Assembly (NCBI GenBank): GCA_934438135.1
Contig: CAKSBP010000019.1
Location: forward strand, 1 to 64,000
DNA length: 64,000 nucleotides
Direction: 5' to 3'
DNA from: an uncultured Clostridium sp.
Lineage (GTDB): Bacteria; Bacillota; Clostridia; Lachnospirales; Lachnospiraceae
Below are positions 1 through 8,982 of the stretch, in pieces. The first letter of the stretch is position 1, and the number at the start of each line of letters is the position of its first letter. The position numbers were made by a program, and so were the translations under genes. The notes under the pieces were generated by a model. That model searched no databases. It was given only the letters and a program-made list of their open reading frames with translations, and was not told the origin of the DNA.

Positions 1-75
1 TTTGAACCCTCGCGCCGCTATTAACGACCTACTCCCTTTCCAGGGGAGCCCCTTCAGCCGCTTGGGTACTTCTCC
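1..75 (-). tRNA. tRNA-Ser (anticodon GGA), 3' end cut by window edge
   Basis: Read on the minus strand, the acceptor begins at 75 (GGAGA...) and the gene runs off the left edge. The anticodon stem CTCCC/GGGAG encloses the loop CTGGAAA, giving anticodon GGA. A long variable arm follows, as in class II serine tRNAs, then the start of the T-arm (GGGTTCAAA). It lies 46 bases downstream of the second tRNA-Ser gene and probably shares its promoters. Confidence 0.9.
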
Positions 76-121
76 ATATCTTCTGCATAATCGACTGATT
101 ATATTAACTATTCAGTTAAAC

Positions 122-206
122 GGAGAAGGTGGGATTCGAACCCACGGCCCCTTACGGAGTCACCGGTTTTCAAGACCGGCTCCTTAAACCACTCGGACAC
201 CTCTCC
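122..206 (-). tRNA. tRNA-Ser (anticodon TGA)
   Basis: This is a complete cloverleaf on the minus strand. The acceptor GGAGAGG pairs with CCTTCTCC, the anticodon stem CCGGT/ACCGG encloses loop CTTGAAA (anticodon TGA), there is a long class II variable arm, and the T-loop is GTTCGAATC. The 3' CCA is not encoded, since the base after the acceptor is G. It reads UCN serine codons and sits just behind two strong promoters. Confidence 0.95.
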
Positions 207-218
207 AAATGCGTGATT

Positions 219-247
219 ATTTTATCATGCGTTACTTAATCTGTCAA
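219..247 (-). promoter_or_regulatory. Proximal promoter of the tRNA-Ser pair
   Basis: On the minus strand, a -35 TTGACA (242-247) and a -10 TAAAAT (219-224) are separated by exactly 17 bases. Predicted transcription starts about six bases before the tRNA 5' end, typical of a stable-RNA promoter. Confidence 0.8.
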
Positions 248-316
248 GTTCTTTTTTTATTTTCTCGAACTTTTTTTGCTGTTTTCGTTTTTCTCCGAAC
301 CACAGCGACAAGATAT

Positions 317-345
317 ATTCTATCATCTGACATTTCTTTTGTCAA
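317..345 (-). promoter_or_regulatory. Distal promoter of the tRNA-Ser pair
   Basis: On the minus strand, TTGACA (340-345), a 17-base spacer and TAGAAT (317-322) are preceded by an extended -10 TG. With the proximal promoter this gives tandem sigma-A promoters for the tRNAs. Confidence 0.75.
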
Positions 346-390
346 CCTTTTTTATAATTTTCTTTGAAATAAGACAAATGTTTTATTAGA

Positions 391-1080
391 CTATATATAA
401 TGTTCACCAGTTATCAAATCCTCTGGTGTTGTTATCTTAATATTCTGATAACTGCCTTCTACCAGCTTTACCTTAACTCGAAGCATGGTTTCTGCTACCA
501 TAGCATCATCTGTGACATCTGTACGACCACTTTCCATCAATTTCTGATAAGCTGATTCAATCAGTTTTTTTGTAAACACCTGAGGCGTCTGTATAGTCCA
601 AACAAGCGCACGCGGAGGTGTTTCTCTGACGTAGCCATCCTGATCTGCTATTTTAATCGTATCTTTTACCGGCATTGCTGCTACGCATGCTTTATCTGTA
701 AGCACACTTTCATAGGTTCTTGTAATAATCTCTCTTGTAACAAACGGTCTTGCTCCATCATGGATAAAAATATTATCTGCTGACTTCACCGCTTTTATAC
801 CATTGTACACCGATAAATACCGTTCACTTCCCCCCTCTATGATAGAGGATACTTTCGTAATACCATATTTCTCTACAATTTCCGTTTTACAATATTCTAT
901 CTGTTCTGCTCCTGTAACCAAAATAATTTCATCAATTAAATCCGATTCATTAAAGGTATTCAGGGCATAAAAAAGAACAGGCTTATCCCGTAACAATAAA
1001 TATTGTTTCGGGACAGAACTATTCATACGTTTTCCTTTTCCACCGGCTAAGATGATGGCTGTATTTTTATCTGTTCTCAT
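391..1080 (-). CDS. ispD: 2-C-methyl-D-erythritol 4-phosphate cytidylyltransferase
   Basis: This 229-residue protein is the usual length for IspD, which transfers CMP from CTP to MEP in the non-mevalonate isoprenoid pathway in the cytosol. Visible motifs are the nucleotide-binding loop LAGGKGKRM (11-19), the PKQY segment (24-27), IHDGARPFV (106-114) and TDDAMVAE near the C-terminus. The related ribitol-5-phosphate cytidylyltransferase TarI/IspD2 shares the fold and cannot be fully excluded, but there is no teichoic-acid context here. It starts 3 bases after the tsaD stop, so the two are almost certainly cotranscribed. Confidence 0.88.
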   Translation of the reverse strand: MRTDKNTAIILAGGKGKRMNSSVPKQYLLLRDKPVLFYALNTFNESDLIDEIILVTGAEQIEYCKTEIVEKYGITKVSSIIEGGSERYLSVYNGIKAVKSADNIFIHDGARPFVTREIITRTYESVLTDKACVAAMPVKDTIKIADQDGYVRETPPRALVWTIQTPQVFTKKLIESAYQKLMESGRTDVTDDAMVAETMLRVKVKLVEGSYQNIKITTPEDLITGEHYI

Positions 1081-1083
1081 CGA

Positions 1084-2106
1084 TTATCGTTCTCCCAGCT
1101 TTAAGTTCGGAACAGCATTCAAATCAAGTCCATGTCTTGTTCCGTTTTTATATTCATAGTAACCTGCTGCACCAATCATAGCCGCATTATCTGTACATAA
1201 AATTGGTGATGGATAATATAATTCAAAATGATTTTCTTTACATAGTTTATCCATTCGATTTCTCAAGCCTTTATTAGATGCTACTCCACCTGCAAGTGCA
1301 ATTTTTTTGATTCCAAGATCCTTGGCCGCCATGATTGTACGTTTTGTCAGAACATCTACGACTGCTTCCTGAAAAGAAGCTGCAATATCAGCTCTGTTAA
1401 TTTCTTCTTTTTTCATCTCACACATATTAATATGATTCAACACAGCTGATTTTACTCCGCTGAAACTGAAATCATATGGTGCATCTTCAATATGAGCACG
1501 AGGAAAATGGATTGCATCCGGATTTCCTTCCAGTGCCATTTTATCAATCTTAGGACCTCCCGGATAACCAAGACCAATAGCTCTTGCAACTTTATCAAAA
1601 GCCTCTCCTGCTGCATCATCTCTGGTTTTGCCAATGATTTCGTATTCCCCATAGTCTTTTACCACTACAATATGAGTATGACCACCAGAAACAATCAAAC
1701 ATAGAAATGGAGGCTCTAAATCAGGATGTTCAATATAATTGGCAGATACATGCCCTTCAATATGGTGTACACCTACAAGTGGTTTATTTGCTGCATAGCT
1801 GATTGCCTTCGCTTCTGCCACACCTACAAGCAGTGCACCTACCAGACCAGGACCATACGTTACTGCTATTGCATCCATCTGTTCTAATGTCATATCAGCT
1901 TCTTTCAATGCTTCTTCAATAACCTGATTAATCTTTTCAATATGCTTTCTAGATGCGATCTCCGGTACAACACCTCCATATAATTTATGAAGATCAATCT
2001 GAGATGAAATAATATTAGACAAGACTGTCCTTCCGTTTTTTACAACTGCTGCTGCAGTTTCATCACATGATGATTCAATTCCTAAAATGTAAACTTCGTC
2101 TTTCAT
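1084..2106 (-). CDS. tsaD: tRNA N6-adenosine threonylcarbamoyltransferase
   Basis: TsaD (Gcp/Kae1 family) transfers the threonylcarbamoyl group to A37 of ANN-decoding tRNAs, working with TsaB and TsaE. The 340-residue length is normal. The N-terminal GIESSCDETAAAVV (9-22) belongs to the ASKHA ATPase fold, and HHIEGH (114-119) carries the two metal-binding histidines. SGGHTHIV and the C-terminal DNAAMIG complete the signature. Partners tsaE, tsaB and rimI lie about 2 kb away in a separate transcription unit on the same strand. A weakly conserved membrane protein gene precedes it by 18 bases. Confidence 0.96.
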   Translation of the reverse strand: MKDEVYILGIESSCDETAAAVVKNGRTVLSNIISSQIDLHKLYGGVVPEIASRKHIEKINQVIEEALKEADMTLEQMDAIAVTYGPGLVGALLVGVAEAKAISYAANKPLVGVHHIEGHVSANYIEHPDLEPPFLCLIVSGGHTHIVVVKDYGEYEIIGKTRDDAAGEAFDKVARAIGLGYPGGPKIDKMALEGNPDAIHFPRAHIEDAPYDFSFSGVKSAVLNHINMCEMKKEEINRADIAASFQEAVVDVLTKRTIMAAKDLGIKKIALAGGVASNKGLRNRMDKLCKENHFELYYPSPILCTDNAAMIGAAGYYEYKNGTRHGLDLNAVPNLKLGER

Positions 2107-2124
2107 TCTGCTACCTTCTATTCT

Positions 2125-2703
2125 TTACTTCTTTGTGTCGTTATCATCTGCCAGAGTCCACCCAACTATCTTCCAACCGGTTTTATCCTTACAAAGCGTA
2201 AACTCTTCGAATGTTTTTTCATATTTTTTATCTGCCTTTACTGTAAATGCTGCCTGTAGTACCGCATACTTTTTCCCAAAATGTTTAGAATAGGATACAT
2301 CTTCACTGCTGGCTACTTTATAAGTGATGATGCTTTTATCATCCTCTTCATAATCCTTAATATCATTTTTTAAGCGCTGAAGCTGCTTATCCAATGGATT
2401 TTTCTCCAACAGGGAATCAGCCAGAAGGAGCCTTTGCTTCTCCACCATCTTCTCAAGCTCTTTCTCCGATAATTTACCACTATACATGCATTTTACCATT
2501 CTTGAATAAAGTTTAACTACTTCACCTGGCGTTTCAGGATATGCATATTTTAAATCCTTATTTACCAGAACGTCGTATTCTTTACCGGAAACCTGCTTCT
2601 TATCGGATTTTTTTGCTGTATACGCATAAAAACCTACTACAATTACTATCATCACCAGTACTGCAATAATGTTTTTTAGATTAAAAAACTTCCTGCCTTT
2701 CAT
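2125..2703 (-). CDS. Membrane-anchored protein of unknown function (possibly DUF6715)
   Basis: This 192-residue protein has a short basic N-terminus, one hydrophobic helix (about residues 11-28) and a long charged region predicted to lie outside the membrane. The external part has a helical charged stretch (residues 80-115, many Lys, Glu and Leu) and then an alpha/beta-looking end containing GWKIVGWTL. The layout resembles small SnoaL/NTF2-like or DUF6715 proteins of Lachnospiraceae, but that is from memory and weak. It sits between rnz (24 bases) and tsaD (18 bases), so it is an operon member with no evident role in RNA processing. Confidence 0.6.
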   Translation of the reverse strand: MKGRKFFNLKNIIAVLVMIVIVVGFYAYTAKKSDKKQVSGKEYDVLVNKDLKYAYPETPGEVVKLYSRMVKCMYSGKLSEKELEKMVEKQRLLLADSLLEKNPLDKQLQRLKNDIKDYEEDDKSIITYKVASSEDVSYSKHFGKKYAVLQAAFTVKADKKYEKTFEEFTLCKDKTGWKIVGWTLADDNDTKK

Positions 2704-2727
2704 AAATACCGCCCCCTGCCTTACGAC

Positions 2728-3636
2728 TTAATCTTTGAATTCAAGTGTAAAACTTCTCCTGTCCTTTGCTGTAATGGTATTGCTAAAAATCTTTCTTACA
2801 TCATCTAAATATTCTTCTGGCCTTACTAGTGAAGGGCTATAGTGTGTCAGCCATAACTCTTTTACTCTGGCTCCCTTTGCAAGATTCGCAGCCTCGTAAA
2901 AAGTCATATGCTTATACTCTCTCGCCTTTGCATCTTTATCTTTCTCTCCGTACATTCCTTCACATATAAAGATATCGGCATTTTCAGCTTTTTCCATTAT
3001 GATAGGAACAGGTCTGCTATCCGTACAGTAAGTTACTTTAATTCCTTTTCTCTTCGGTCCAAGTATCATATCAGTTGTATAGATTTTCCCATCCATTTCA
3101 ACTGTTTCACCCTTTTGGAGTCTGCTCCATGCTTTCTTCGGAACCTGATTTGCTTCTGCCTTTTCCGGCATAAACTTTCCGGCTCTTGGAACCTGGATGC
3201 TGTAACCATAGCAGGTAACATTATGATTTACACGAAAGGCATCAATTTCATATCCATTGATAGAAAATCTCTTTTCTGGTTCAGTCACCTCAATAAACTC
3301 CAATGGAAATGGAAGTTCCGGTGCAATGACACGCAGTGCATTTACTACCCGTTCCAGTCCTTTTGGTCCGATAAGTTTTACTGGCTCTGTACGCTCTGCA
3401 TTTCCCATAGATAATAAAAGACCTGGAAGTCCACTGATATGATCCGCATGATAATGGGTAAAGCAGATAAGGTCAATGGCATGAAAGCTCCAGCCTTTCT
3501 CTTTAATAGAAACCTGTGTTCCTTCGCCACAATCAATTAACAGGCTGCTTCCATTGAGCCTTGTCATCAAAGATGTCAAGCGTCTGTGTGGCAGGGGCAT
3601 CATTCCTCCGGTACCAAGTAAACATATATCTAACAT
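2728..3636 (-). CDS. rnz: Ribonuclease Z
   Basis: Ribonuclease Z is a metallo-beta-lactamase-fold endonuclease that trims the 3' end of pre-tRNAs lacking an encoded CCA. The 302-residue length fits the short bacterial form. The zinc motif HYHADH is at 61-66, and GTGGMMPLPHRR at the start contributes to the active site. Downstream metal ligands are visible in VNHNVTC, YCTDSRP and WLTHYSPS. The tRNA-Ser(TGA) gene in this window lacks an encoded CCA, the kind of precursor this enzyme processes. Confidence 0.93.
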   Translation of the reverse strand: MLDICLLGTGGMMPLPHRRLTSLMTRLNGSSLLIDCGEGTQVSIKEKGWSFHAIDLICFTHYHADHISGLPGLLLSMGNAERTEPVKLIGPKGLERVVNALRVIAPELPFPLEFIEVTEPEKRFSINGYEIDAFRVNHNVTCYGYSIQVPRAGKFMPEKAEANQVPKKAWSRLQKGETVEMDGKIYTTDMILGPKRKGIKVTYCTDSRPVPIIMEKAENADIFICEGMYGEKDKDAKAREYKHMTFYEAANLAKGARVKELWLTHYSPSLVRPEEYLDDVRKIFSNTITAKDRRSFTLEFKD

Positions 3637-3788
3637 GAATTTTCCTTTCTTATGCTTTCTATTCTACTAGTGTCTGTCTATTCTCATTCTATGCATGGTA
3701 AAACTCGATTTTACCACTTTAACATATTACCACACATTATTTCTGATTTCAAATAATGAGGCATATTTCCGAGAATGGCAGAATGAGA

Positions 3789-3816
3789 AAAAGAGGAAGC
3801 TTTCGCCTCCTCTTTC
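3789..3816 (-). terminator. Rho-independent terminator after the 73-residue zinc-ribbon gene
   Basis: On the minus strand, AAAGAGGA and TCCTCTTT pair around a purine-rich loop and are followed by a T-rich tract. The hairpin starts directly after the stop codon at 3817. Confidence 0.75.
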
Positions 3817-4038
3817 TTACATCACTTCGGTCTTCCTGATAATTGTAACTGGTATTTTGAAATTCGATACCATCTTATCATAGCAGGCTTCACACATATA
3901 AAATTTATGAAGTTCTAAATCCTTATTGGAAAAGTACCCCCATTCTTTGACTCCTTCAAAGACATCTTCTTTCAAAATTCCGTTTTCCTTCTCAATAATC
4001 TGCCCACATACATTACAACATATCCTCTGAACTGCCAT
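3817..4038 (-). CDS. Small zinc-ribbon-like protein
   Basis: This 73-residue protein has two CxxC pairs, CNVC near the N-terminus and CEAC near residue 50, consistent with one structural zinc site. No other domain is recognisable. The reading frame could open nine codons earlier, but the ATG at 4038 is preceded by a strong GGGAGGG ribosome binding site about nine bases upstream, so that start was chosen. It lies downstream of rimI and ends at a hairpin terminator, so it is probably last in its transcript. Function is unknown. Confidence 0.6.
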   Translation of the reverse strand: MAVQRICCNVCGQIIEKENGILKEDVFEGVKEWGYFSNKDLELHKFYMCEACYDKMVSNFKIPVTIIRKTEVM

Positions 4039-4098
4039 TGTGCTTATCCCTCCCTTTGGAATCAAAGCTCCAAATAAAATCCGAATATGACCTTGAGA

Positions 4099-4551
4099 CT
4101 ACTCTTCAATTTCCAACGGCTCCCTCAGCCACATAATAAGTGCATCTTCTGTTGGGTTTTCATAATAGTTCTTTCGGATTCCCTCTTTCATAAAACCTAA
4201 TTTTTTATATAACTTAATTGCATTTTGATTACTTTCCCTTACTTCAAGTGTGAAACTTTTTAATCCTTCTTCCCTGGCTATTGCAAGCATTTCGGTAATA
4301 ACTGCATAGCCAATTCCTCGATTTTGAAATTCTTTAGAAACAGCTACGTTAGTGATCTGACCTTCATCTACAACACCCCAAAGACCGGAGTAAGCAATTA
4401 CTTTGCCATTCTCTTCTACAACAACATAAATATTATGCTTGTCTGCCATAGCATTTATAAAATCCTGTTTCGTCCACGGTCTGGAAAAGAGCTGTGCTTC
4501 TAGCTGTGCAGCTGCGTCAGCATCCTTTTCTTCCATAAAGCGAATCTTCAT
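4099..4551 (-). CDS. rimI: Ribosomal protein S18 alanine N-acetyltransferase family
   Basis: This 150-residue GNAT-fold acetyltransferase uses acetyl-CoA to acetylate an N-terminal amino group, classically of ribosomal protein S18. The acetyl-CoA loop is in NVAVSKEFQNRGIGYAVI (about 68-85), and LEVRESNQNAIKLYKKLGF is the typical RimI motif B/C region. It follows tsaB by 10 bases in the conserved order tsaE-tsaB-rimI. A generic GNAT enzyme with another substrate is possible, but context and motif favour RimI. Confidence 0.9.
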   Translation of the reverse strand: MKIRFMEEKDADAAAQLEAQLFSRPWTKQDFINAMADKHNIYVVVEENGKVIAYSGLWGVVDEGQITNVAVSKEFQNRGIGYAVITEMLAIAREEGLKSFTLEVRESNQNAIKLYKKLGFMKEGIRKNYYENPTEDALIMWLREPLEIEE

Positions 4552-4561
4552 ATATCTCCAC

Positions 4562-5290
4562 CTATTCTTTTTCTTTTGCCGCCATTTGGGCAGCCATTTT
4601 CTCTTTCATTTCTCTTTCTGCCTGGGAAAGACGCAAATAGTTCGGTTTGTGTTCCGCAGCATCTTCGTATTTTCCCTGCTGATAATACAGAGCGCCAAGG
4701 CTGGCAATTGCTCCAGCTCTCTGTCTTGCAAGATGAGGAGGTGCAAACATGCATTCCAAATTCAGGTTTTCCTTCAACATTTCGCGGAAAACAGGAATTC
4801 CATCTCCAGTAAAAATAACTCTTCTACCAATCTCATTGAGTTTCTCAATCAATTCCGTAACTGGTACAGCGCAAGGCTTCCATAATTCTTTCAGCGTATC
4901 ATCTTCAAAACAGTAAATTCCCGTATATACCTGATTTCTTCTTGCGTCCATAATTGGACAGATTACCCCGTCTGTCGCATACATGTTATATGCAAGTCCC
5001 TCGATAGTTGATATAGGAACAATTGGTTTCTTCAGAGCTAGTCCAAGCCCCTTTGCTGTAGAGGAACCGATTCTTAGTCCTGTAAAAGACCCAGGTCCTG
5101 CTGCAACTGCGATGGCATCAATGTTTCCCAAATCTGCTTCTACCATTTTCACCACTTCATCCAGCATAGGAAGCAGTGTCTGAGAATGGGTTTTCTTATA
5201 ATTTATTGTATACTCTCCTATCAGTTCTTCGTCTTGAAGAAGTGCAACAGAAGCTACCAACCCTGAACTATCAATTCCTAAAATCTTCAT
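4562..5290 (-). CDS. tsaB: tRNA threonylcarbamoyladenosine biosynthesis protein TsaB
   Basis: TsaB is a catalytically inactive paralogue of TsaD that scaffolds the t6A transfer complex. Residues 4-8 (LGIDS) open an ASKHA-type fold and AAGPGSFTGLRIG (about 64-76) is the diagnostic TsaB segment. The 242-residue length is typical. Its start overlaps the end of tsaE by four bases, implying translational coupling. The C-terminus is rich in Lys, Glu and Met and probably helical. Confidence 0.94.
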   Translation of the reverse strand: MKILGIDSSGLVASVALLQDEELIGEYTINYKKTHSQTLLPMLDEVVKMVEADLGNIDAIAVAAGPGSFTGLRIGSSTAKGLGLALKKPIVPISTIEGLAYNMYATDGVICPIMDARRNQVYTGIYCFEDDTLKELWKPCAVPVTELIEKLNEIGRRVIFTGDGIPVFREMLKENLNLECMFAPPHLARQRAGAIASLGALYYQQGKYEDAAEHKPNYLRLSQAEREMKEKMAAQMAAKEKE

Positions 5291-5730
5291 TTTGTCTCAT
5301 CCCCCAGTATAATTATCCGGTAATCCAGACCTTTTGATAAATCTTTCTTTATTTCAATTACTCTTCTGTTCTCTGGAAGTATCTCTTCGATTAAACCTGC
5401 CCACTCAATCAGACATACTCCTTTACCATAAAAGTAATCTTCATACCCTAACTCGTCCATTTCATCCACATCGCTGATCCGGTACACATCAAAATGGTAA
5501 AATGGTACTCTTCCTTCATAATACTCCTGAATAATGGTAAATGTAGGGCTATTGACTGGTTCAGTAATTCCGAGGCCTTTTGCAAACCCCTGTGTAAACA
5601 CTGTCTTTCCTACACCTAAATCACCCAATAGGCAGAAAACATCTCCCGGCTTACAGCTTTCTCCAAGTTTTTTTCCAAATTCAAAAGTATCCTTCTGGCT
5701 GAAACTTTCAAATATCAGTTCTTTCTCCAT
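5287..5730 (-). CDS. tsaE: tRNA threonylcarbamoyladenosine biosynthesis ATPase TsaE
   Basis: TsaE is the P-loop ATPase that powers turnover of the TsaB-TsaD complex. The Walker A motif GDLGVGKT is at about 36-43, followed by SPTFTI, and FHFDVYR-type residues appear as YHFDVYRI near 78-85. Length 147 is normal. It overlaps tsaB downstream by four bases and the preceding membrane protein gene by 16 bases, so this is a tightly packed operon. Confidence 0.95.
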   Translation of the reverse strand: MEKELIFESFSQKDTFEFGKKLGESCKPGDVFCLLGDLGVGKTVFTQGFAKGLGITEPVNSPTFTIIQEYYEGRVPFYHFDVYRISDVDEMDELGYEDYFYGKGVCLIEWAGLIEEILPENRRVIEIKKDLSKGLDYRIIILGDETK

Positions 5731-6224
5731 TTACATTGTTCTTCTTTCACATTTTCTTTTATTATTTCACGGACAATATCAACCTGATCAGCGTATTGTT
5801 CTTTCGGAAAAATAAACGCGCTGACTGGTGAAGTAAATACAAGAATGCTTTTTCCTGTCTCAATTACTTTGCGGATACTGTTCCATTCTACTGCCATTTC
5901 TTCATCCTTCTGGCTTACTTTTATTCCTTCATGGTTAATTTTATATTCCAGTGGTTCCTGAAACATTGGAATAGAACGAACCTTTTGTATTGACTGCATT
6001 TTCAGCTGTAAAGGCTGAACGACTAAAAATAACGCACCAATAATAAGAAGTATCACATTTTTATACGCTTCATTGGTCTGATAGCCTGTCACTAGTGCAA
6101 CTAAGGCTGCGATACTGAGCAATACTCCAAACCATCCTGAAAAACTTCTATATGTCTGCTGCACCAGATAATGGTGCATATCTGATGGTTTTATTAAAAT
6201 CTTCAGATTTGCTTCTTTTTCCAC
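5715..6224 (-). CDS. YcxB-like membrane protein
   Basis: This 169-residue protein has two hydrophobic helices (about 33-47 and 57-72) followed by a soluble beta-rich region. The layout, with EYKINHEGIKVSQKDEEMAVEW in two strands and a final FIFPKEQ segment, fits the YcxB-like family (PF14317). Family function is not established. Its 3' end overlaps tsaE by 16 bases, so it is the first gene of the tsaEB-rimI operon. Confidence 0.7.
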   Translation of the reverse strand: MEKEANLKILIKPSDMHHYLVQQTYRSFSGWFGVLLSIAALVALVTGYQTNEAYKNVILLIIGALFLVVQPLQLKMQSIQKVRSIPMFQEPLEYKINHEGIKVSQKDEEMAVEWNSIRKVIETGKSILVFTSPVSAFIFPKEQYADQVDIVREIIKENVKEEQCKWRKN

Positions 6225-6327
6225 TTAATTACCTCGTCTTTCTCTCACAACATCAATTATCTCATTTTACAACAGCCTATAACTAGAATTATAACAAATT
6301 GAAATAAAAAAACAAGCTTTCAATTAA

Positions 6328-6374
6328 GCGAAAAGGCCGACACAGCGGAAAGCAACTGTATCAGCCCGTTTTTA
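6328..6374 (-). terminator. Terminator of the ddl-murF operon
   Basis: On the minus strand, GGGCTGATACAG pairs with CTGTGTCGGCCT (12 bp, with G-U pairs) around a ten-base loop, followed by TTTT. It begins about 30 bases beyond the murF stop. Confidence 0.75.
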
Positions 6375-6401
6375 TAGCTGTTAGTCAGCCATGGCTGGCT
6401 A

Positions 6402-7772
6402 TTAACTATTTTCAAATGCTTTTACTACTTTTTCGAACTGCATAAAATGAGAAGCTTTTACTAATATAGTATCTCCAGCTTTTACATGATTTAACAGATT
6501 TGAAAGTAAAGTATCAACATCTTTATAATGAATGACTTCCATATTGGTTTTCGCCTTTAACGCGCCCTGTTCCATTTTCTCACAAAGTGCACCGACGCAA
6601 ATCAAAGAATCTATGTTATGTTCTGCCGCATATTCTCCGATTTCGTAATGAAGCATTTCCTCATTTTCACCAAGTTCTCCCATATCTCCAAGCACCGCCA
6701 CTTTACGTCCAGATGCTTTGGATAGTACGTCAATAGAGCGACGCATGGATACTGGGTTTGCATTATAGCAGTCATCAATTATAGTCATATTATGAATGGA
6801 TAGAATATTATTTCTGCCCTTTGTTGGTTTCAGGACTTCAATACCTTCCTGAATCTCTTTCATGGATAAACCAAGTGTAATACCTACCATAGCACCGGCC
6901 AATGCATTGTAAACCATATGCATACCTGGAATTGGAATGGTTACAGGAACACGTTGGCCGTTCCAACAGATATCACACTGAATTCCTTCTAGATTTAAGT
7001 CTTTAATATTTTCTGCATGAATATCATTTTCATTTTTCATGCCATAAAAGAAAGGATGAATTTCTTTTATGGATTTTAAAGTAATGAGTTTATCATCGTC
7101 ACCATTTAAGATTGCTGTACAGGAAGGAGATGCAAAATCAAAAATCTCGGATTTAGCCTTTAAAATTCCATCTCTGGTTTTCAGGTTTTCTAAATGACAA
7201 AGACCGATATTGGTCATTACACAAATATCTGGTTTTACCATTTTAGAAAGACGATGCATTTCACCAAAGTCACTAATTCCCATTTCCAGAACAGCTACTT
7301 CATGTTCTTCTTTGATATTAAAAATAGTTAAAGGCACACCGATTTCATTATTAAAGTTACCTTCTGTCTTTAATACCTTATATTTCTGTTTCAGTACCGA
7401 TGCGATCATTTCTTTGGTACTTGTTTTTCCAACGCTTCCAGTAATTCCTACTACTTTAATATCCAATATACTGCGGTAGTATTCTGCAATATCCTTAACT
7501 GCCTGTAAGGAAGACTCTACAAGAATATATGGTCCCTCTTCCTTTTCCGGTACTTTTTCAACCAGACAGGCTGCCACGCCTTTTTCATAAACCTGTGAAA
7601 CATAGTTGTGTCCGTCTGTACGCTCACCTTTTACTGCAACAAATAAAAAGTCCTTTTCAGCCTTTCTGCTGTCAATAACGATTCCCTGAACCAGCTTTTT
7701 TTTATCTTCTTCCGTTCCGTGAAAAGTACCATTACATGCTTTTGCAATTACTTCTAATGACATATTCTTCAT
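6402..7772 (-). CDS. murF: UDP-N-acetylmuramoyl-tripeptide--D-alanyl-D-alanine ligase
   Basis: MurF adds D-Ala-D-Ala to UDP-MurNAc-tripeptide in the cytosolic stage of peptidoglycan synthesis. The Mur-ligase P-loop GITGSVGKTSTKEM, the Mg-binding MGISDFGEMHRL segment and IDDCYNANPVSMR of the substrate domain are all visible. The frame opens 21 codons earlier, but that start would overlap ddl. The ATG at 7772 has GAGGG ten bases upstream and gives 456 residues, normal for MurF. Lying 26 bases after ddl, it receives that enzyme's product. Confidence 0.95.
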   Translation of the reverse strand: MKNMSLEVIAKACNGTFHGTEEDKKKLVQGIVIDSRKAEKDFLFVAVKGERTDGHNYVSQVYEKGVAACLVEKVPEKEEGPYILVESSLQAVKDIAEYYRSILDIKVVGITGSVGKTSTKEMIASVLKQKYKVLKTEGNFNNEIGVPLTIFNIKEEHEVAVLEMGISDFGEMHRLSKMVKPDICVMTNIGLCHLENLKTRDGILKAKSEIFDFASPSCTAILNGDDDKLITLKSIKEIHPFFYGMKNENDIHAENIKDLNLEGIQCDICWNGQRVPVTIPIPGMHMVYNALAGAMVGITLGLSMKEIQEGIEVLKPTKGRNNILSIHNMTIIDDCYNANPVSMRRSIDVLSKASGRKVAVLGDMGELGENEEMLHYEIGEYAAEHNIDSLICVGALCEKMEQGALKAKTNMEVIHYKDVDTLLSNLLNHVKAGDTILVKASHFMQFEKVVKAFENS

Positions 7773-7798
7773 GACATTACATCCCTCTTTATTTATCT

Positions 7799-8833
7799 CT
7801 ATTTTTCTAATGAAACATGAATGAGCTTTTCGCATAAATCTTCGAAATTGATTCCCAACACAGCTGCTTCCTGTGGTAATAGGCTGGTAGGTGTCATTCC
7901 TGGCAGTGTATTTGCCTCAAGACAGTACATCTTTCCTGTCTCATCCATCATAAAATCAACTCTTGCATACGCTTCAATTCCTAATGCTCTATAAGCAGCT
8001 TCTGCATAAGCCTGCATTTCTTTGGTCATTTCTTCTGTAATCTTGGCAGGACAGGTTTCGATTGTGCTTCCTGCCTGATATTTATTCTTATAATCATAAA
8101 ATCCCTGTATTGGTGCAATTTCAATAATTGGAAGTGCTTTTCCTTGGATAACACCAACTGAGAACTCTCTTCCCTTTACAAACTGTTCAACTACTACTTC
8201 ATTTTCAAAAGAAAATGCAACTTCTAATGCATTTTCAAATTCTTCTTTATTAGCTGCAATCGTTACTCCAACGCTGGAACCACCACAGCAAGGCTTTACA
8301 ATGCAAGGATATGTGTTCCACTTAGAACTGTCTTCACCTTTTTTCAAGGTGATTCCTTCTGCTACCGGTACATCAGCACCAAGGAAAATTTTTCTGGAAA
8401 GTCCTTTATCCATAGCAAGTGCACTGCTTAAATATCCGGTTCCTGTATATTTTACACCCATTAAATCAAAAGTTGCCTGAATTCTTCCGTCTTCTCCATT
8501 GGAACCGTGTAATGCCATAAATACAACATCTGCCATCTGGCATACTTCTAATACATGTGCGCCAAAAATATTATTTGATTTATCTTTACGTTTTGCTTTT
8601 ACTTTTTCGATGTCAGGATCAATATCAGTAATGCCCGCAGCATTTTTTACCCAGTTATAGTCCATGGTAAAAATGTCGGATGGAACAGTTTCCATATCTT
8701 CTAATCCCATGAACAAATCCACGAGTATAACATGATGCCCTTTATTCTTTAATGCTTCATACACCTTTGTTCCTGTAATCAGGGATACGTCACGTTCTGT
8801 ACTGACTCCCCCAGCTAAAACTACAATATTCAT
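7799..8833 (-). CDS. ddl: D-alanine--D-alanine ligase
   Basis: Ddl joins two D-alanines using ATP, supplying the dipeptide for MurF encoded just downstream. The ATP-grasp enzyme is 344 residues long. LAGGVSTERDVS is the N-terminal substrate loop, ALHGSNGEDGRIQ and VKPCCGGSSVGV bind nucleotide and substrate, and the C-terminal EANTLPGMTPTSLLPQ carries the metal ligands. The family's usual N-terminal ...GGxSxExxVS is present with Thr-Glu. Nothing suggests a vancomycin-type D-lactate ligase, but residues of the omega loop were not compared. Confidence 0.95.
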   Translation of the reverse strand: MNIVVLAGGVSTERDVSLITGTKVYEALKNKGHHVILVDLFMGLEDMETVPSDIFTMDYNWVKNAAGITDIDPDIEKVKAKRKDKSNNIFGAHVLEVCQMADVVFMALHGSNGEDGRIQATFDLMGVKYTGTGYLSSALAMDKGLSRKIFLGADVPVAEGITLKKGEDSSKWNTYPCIVKPCCGGSSVGVTIAANKEEFENALEVAFSFENEVVVEQFVKGREFSVGVIQGKALPIIEIAPIQGFYDYKNKYQAGSTIETCPAKITEEMTKEMQAYAEAAYRALGIEAYARVDFMMDETGKMYCLEANTLPGMTPTSLLPQEAAVLGINFEDLCEKLIHVSLEK

Positions 8834-8982
8834 GGTCTGCCTCCTAATATTACCTACTATAATTAAAAATATGATATAACTATATTCTAATGAATCTTTT
8901 CATTGCTAATTTTCAATTATATCACAATGGTTTCAAAAATACTATACAGGAATTGGTGGATAACTGAGCATCCGGTGCTTTC

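Noticed and set aside
2..187. Plus-strand frame of 61 codons
   Set aside because: It is antisense to the two tRNA-Ser genes.
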